From Methanosarcinales archaeon (GTDB lineage Archaea > Halobacteriota > Syntropharchaeia > Alkanophagales > Methanospirareceae), in contig JAODGF010000161.1 of NCBI GenBank assembly GCA_025464645.1, forward strand, positions 1 to 7,261: DNA of 7,261 nt, given 5' to 3'. The position numbers and the translations under genes are program-made. Under the pieces are notes generated by a model, which saw nothing but the letters and a program-made list of their open reading frames with translations, searched no databases and had not been told where the DNA came from. How positions within the stretch are numbered: position 1 is the first letter of the stretch; each line of letters starts with the position of its first letter. Below, piece by piece: positions 5,160 through 7,261 of the stretch.

Positions 5160-6140
5160 ATGCACCGAATAACAAAAATAATAAGCTATATTATTCTAAT
5201 CATCTCAATTCTATCTTTTAATTTCTTTTTACCCAGGGTGATGCCAGGGGACCCGCTTTCATTTCTCACTGGTGGTCCAGCCATGGATATGCCTATCGTG
5301 CTGGACAAAGAGATGAGGGCGAAACTGCTTGCATATTATGGACTTGATAAGCCACTTCAGCAACAATTCTACGCCTATATGCTCGGCATTCTGCACGGTG
5401 ACCTTGGATGGTCAGTATATTTCAATGCTCCGGTATCAGAAATAGTGATTGGAGGACTGAAATGGACGCTTCTTCTCGTTGGAGCGGCAACCGCAATTTA
5501 TATGGTTTTGGGCATCCTGCTGGGTGCTATATCCGCTTGGAATAGATGCGGGAAGAGGGATGTGGGACTGCTCACTTTCGTTCTCTCTATAAGCTCTTTT
5601 CCATCTTTCTTCCTTGGAATGCTCTTTATTATTCTGTTAGGTGTGAATTTAAGCTTCTTCCCTATATCAGGTGCACAAACGCCGTTTGCAGAATATTCAA
5701 CGCCTTTTGAAGCCGCATTAGATGCATTTCGGCACCTGCTCCTTCCGGCGATGACGCTTGTGATTGCACATATCGGTGGTATATACCTTTTGATGCGGAA
5801 TTCGATGTTAAATGTGATAGGAGAAGATTATATACTGACCGCGAGGGCAAAAGGCTTGAGTGAGCGGTATATTATGCATACGCATGCGATGAAGAACGCA
5901 CTACTTCCGATTATCACGATGATTGCCCTCAGAGCAGGATTTATGATCAGCGGAACGATTTTTGTTGAGACCGTGTTCGCATATCCGGGTGTGGGAAGAC
6001 TGCTCTATGATGCGGTTACATACCGGGATTATCCATTACTACAAGGTGCGTTCTTGATTATCACGCTTGTTATTATTACAGCGAATTTCGTTGCAGACAT
6101 GACGTATGCACATTTAGACCCAAGGGTGAAGCACGAATGA
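5160..6140 (+). CDS. dppB: ABC transporter permease, DppB/OppB/NikB family
   Basis: This 326-residue inner membrane subunit forms half of the translocation channel. The N-terminus has the typical first helix followed by RVMPGDPLSFLTGG (26-39) and the extracellular segment ending in GDLGWS (80-85). Further helices lie near 100-125, 136-162, 192-215, 250-272 and 295-312. The cytoplasmic EAA loop that docks the ATPase spans about 223-250 (DYILTARAKGLSERYIMHTH). The C-terminal LDPRVKHE is standard for the family. The start is set by homology; no ribosome binding site is visible, because the T-tract of the upstream hairpin occupies its place. The next gene overlaps by ATGA. The symbol names the family only; opp- or nik-type function is equally possible. 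Confidence 0.93.
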   Translation: MHRITKIISYIILIISILSFNFFLPRVMPGDPLSFLTGGPAMDMPIVLDKEMRAKLLAYYGLDKPLQQQFYAYMLGILHGDLGWSVYFNAPVSEIVIGGLKWTLLLVGAATAIYMVLGILLGAISAWNRCGKRDVGLLTFVLSISSFPSFFLGMLFIILLGVNLSFFPISGAQTPFAEYSTPFEAALDAFRHLLLPAMTLVIAHIGGIYLLMRNSMLNVIGEDYILTARAKGLSERYIMHTHAMKNALLPIITMIALRAGFMISGTIFVETVFAYPGVGRLLYDAVTYRDYPLLQGAFLIITLVIITANFVADMTYAHLDPRVKHE

Positions 6141-6994
6141 TTAGGAATTTAATCGCCTTTTTGAAAGAGTATGGGAAAAGCGTGCTTGGATTGATTGGAC
6201 TTGGAATAATGGTCTTTTTCATAGTGTCGGCAGTTTTTGCACCATGTATCGCACCATACGATCCGCATCAGATGCATAAACCCTTAGAGCATCCAAATTC
6301 AGACCATTTGCTGGGCACGAATGATATAGGCCAGGATATATTGAGCGAGCTTATATATGGTTCAAGGGTCTCTTTATTCATTGCTTTCTTCGTTTCAATC
6401 GTATCAGCGATTATAGGGACATCTCTTGGTCTGCTTTCTGGGTATTTTGAAAGGGTTGGCTTTTTTATCATGAGGATTGTAGATGCGTTCCTTGCGATTC
6501 CAAGACTTCCCCTGATAATTGTAATCGCAGCGTTCATGCGACCGAGCATCTGGAACCTCATATTTATGTTCATAGTATTTGGGTGGCCATTCACTGCTCG
6601 CATTATACGCTCAGAGGTGTTATCACTCAGAAATAGACCTTATGTGGATGCTACGAGAATGCTCGGTGCCCGTGATTTTTATATCTTAGGGAGGCACATT
6701 CTTCCAAATGTGGTTCCATTGATTATTGTGCAATTAATCATAGAAGCGAGACATGTGATACTCGCAGAATCAGGATTGAGCTTCTTAGGTCTGGGAGACC
6801 CAACTGCAAAGAGCTGGGGCATGGTTCTCCATTATGCCTTTGAATATCCCACCATATTCATATCTGAGATATGGAAATGGTGGATGCTACCAGCAGGATT
6901 ATGCATTACGTTCACGATACTTTCACTTACGTTTATCGGTTATTCTTTAGAGGAATTGATAAATCCGAGGTTAAAGAGGGTAACAAGATTATGA
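6137..6994 (+). CDS. dppC: ABC transporter permease, DppC/OppC/NikC family
   Basis: This is the second channel subunit, 285 residues. A first helix (about 15-37) leads to the signature HLLGTNDIGQDILSELIYGS (57-76), in which Gln replaces the more usual Arg of GRD. Helices follow near 80-100, 110-133, 137-152, 193-203 and 248-268. The EAA loop is at about 169-190 (YVDATRMLGARDFYILGRHI) and the conserved SGLSFLGLGDPTAKSWGMVL at 212-231. The start overlaps the DppB-type stop by ATGA with GGGTGA (6124-6129) seven bases upstream, and the stop overlaps the next ATG by ATGA. Translation is therefore probably coupled along the operon. All expected parts of the family are present. Confidence 0.93.
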   Translation: MIRNLIAFLKEYGKSVLGLIGLGIMVFFIVSAVFAPCIAPYDPHQMHKPLEHPNSDHLLGTNDIGQDILSELIYGSRVSLFIAFFVSIVSAIIGTSLGLLSGYFERVGFFIMRIVDAFLAIPRLPLIIVIAAFMRPSIWNLIFMFIVFGWPFTARIIRSEVLSLRNRPYVDATRMLGARDFYILGRHILPNVVPLIIVQLIIEARHVILAESGLSFLGLGDPTAKSWGMVLHYAFEYPTIFISEIWKWWMLPAGLCITFTILSLTFIGYSLEELINPRLKRVTRL

Positions 6995-7219
6995 GTCTAT
7001 TAAGAATAACAAGCCTGAAAGAGCGGAGAAGGGATGAGGAAGATAAGGGGAAAGGAGATAGCGATGATGCTCCAGAATCCTACAACGTCCTTGAATCCCG
7101 TCTTGAAAATCGGCGACCAGATAGCAGAGGCGACCTTTGAAATTGAAGCTACAAGGAAAGAAAAACGGAGTTGTCCATCGGCATTGCACCTCGCTCAAGG
7201 GCACTGGCAGAGTTGTTGA
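6991..7219 (+). pseudogene. DppD/OppD-type ABC ATPase remnant, internally deleted and frameshifted
   Basis: An ATG overlapping the DppC-type stop, with GAGGGT upstream at about 6976-6981, starts MSLLRITSLK, the usual opening of a DppD ATPase. From about 7019, frame 2 reads KSGEGMRKIRGKEIAMM then LQNPTTSLNPVLKIGDQIAE, the Q-loop region that normally comes some 80-90 residues later. The intervening segment, including Walker A (GXXGXGKS), is missing and the two parts are in different frames. Frame 1 runs on only to a stop at 7138-7140 (49 residues) and frame 2 to 7219. After about 7130 no clear ABC sequence continues: no LSGGQ signature, no Walker B, no oligopeptide C-terminal domain. It cannot bind ATP as written. 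Either the gene decayed by deletion or the assembly is wrong here. Confidence 0.75.
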
Positions 7220-7261
7220 GAGGGGGGGGTTTTCCGTAGGTTAATGTGTCTTTTTATAAGA
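7131..7261. other. Unassigned tail of the window
   Basis: No convincing gene is seen. Frame 3 reads ELSIGIAPRSRALAELLRGG between about 7170 and 7229, which might be a third, shifted piece of the ATPase, but the match is too loose to claim. A run of eight G (7222-7229) followed by TTTT is unusual for this sequence. No repeat, tRNA or terminator is evident. Confidence 0.3.

Noticed and set aside
1..7261. CRISPR array, tRNA, rRNA, insertion sequence or integrase
   Set aside because: No spaced direct repeats, cloverleaf, ribosomal RNA core, transposase or terminal inverted repeats were seen on either strand.

Overview
The window looks like archaeal DNA, most likely from a methanogen- or ANME-related euryarchaeon. 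Promoters carry AT-rich TATA boxes 25-30 bases before starts. The strong ribosome binding sites match the archaeal 16S tail. Two exported proteins end in a PGF-CTERM-type anchor (Thr/Pro linker, PGF, one membrane helix, Arg/Lys tail), which is handled by archaeosortase. A PGF-CTERM multiheme cytochrome next to a peptide-type ABC transporter would suit an ANME-1/Methanophagales or similar lineage, but that assignment is inference.

Layout. Positions 1-342 hold a probable divergent pair. A possible gene start reads leftward off the edge from 63. A small winged-helix regulator reads rightward (about 126-342) and is broken by frameshifts. A palindrome and a symmetrical TATA box lie between them. 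Positions 343-3222 hold two minus-strand genes: a seven-haem c-type cytochrome (2227-3222) and, 48 bases downstream, an FMN/4Fe-4S/FAD oxidoreductase of the Old Yellow Enzyme/dienoyl-CoA reductase/trimethylamine dehydrogenase type (343-2178). A terminator-like hairpin separates them. Positions 3223-3428 are a divergent control region with two promoters, two different repeat-based operator candidates, and a long purine-rich leader with a possible 22-codon upstream ORF.

From 3429 rightward runs a peptide/nickel-type ABC importer operon: substrate-binding protein (3429-5132), a terminator-like hairpin, two permeases (5160-6140 and 6137-6994, overlapping by ATGA), then the start of an ATPase gene (6991 on). 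The ATPase gene lacks its Walker A region and is frameshifted.

How it may work together: the cytochrome and binding protein would both be anchored on the outer face of the membrane, for electron transfer and solute capture respectively. The flavoprotein is cytoplasmic. The most interesting signals are regulatory. A near-identical palindrome lies between TATA box and start at two separate minus-strand promoters, one beside the broken regulator and one at the cytochrome. A triple TTACAAAAG array brackets the TATA box of the transporter operon. Two hairpins of the same design, with the stop codon in a 9-base loop and the same 14-base T-rich tail, end the two PGF-CTERM genes. Both broken genes lie at the window ends, so sequencing or assembly error at contig edges must be weighed against real decay.
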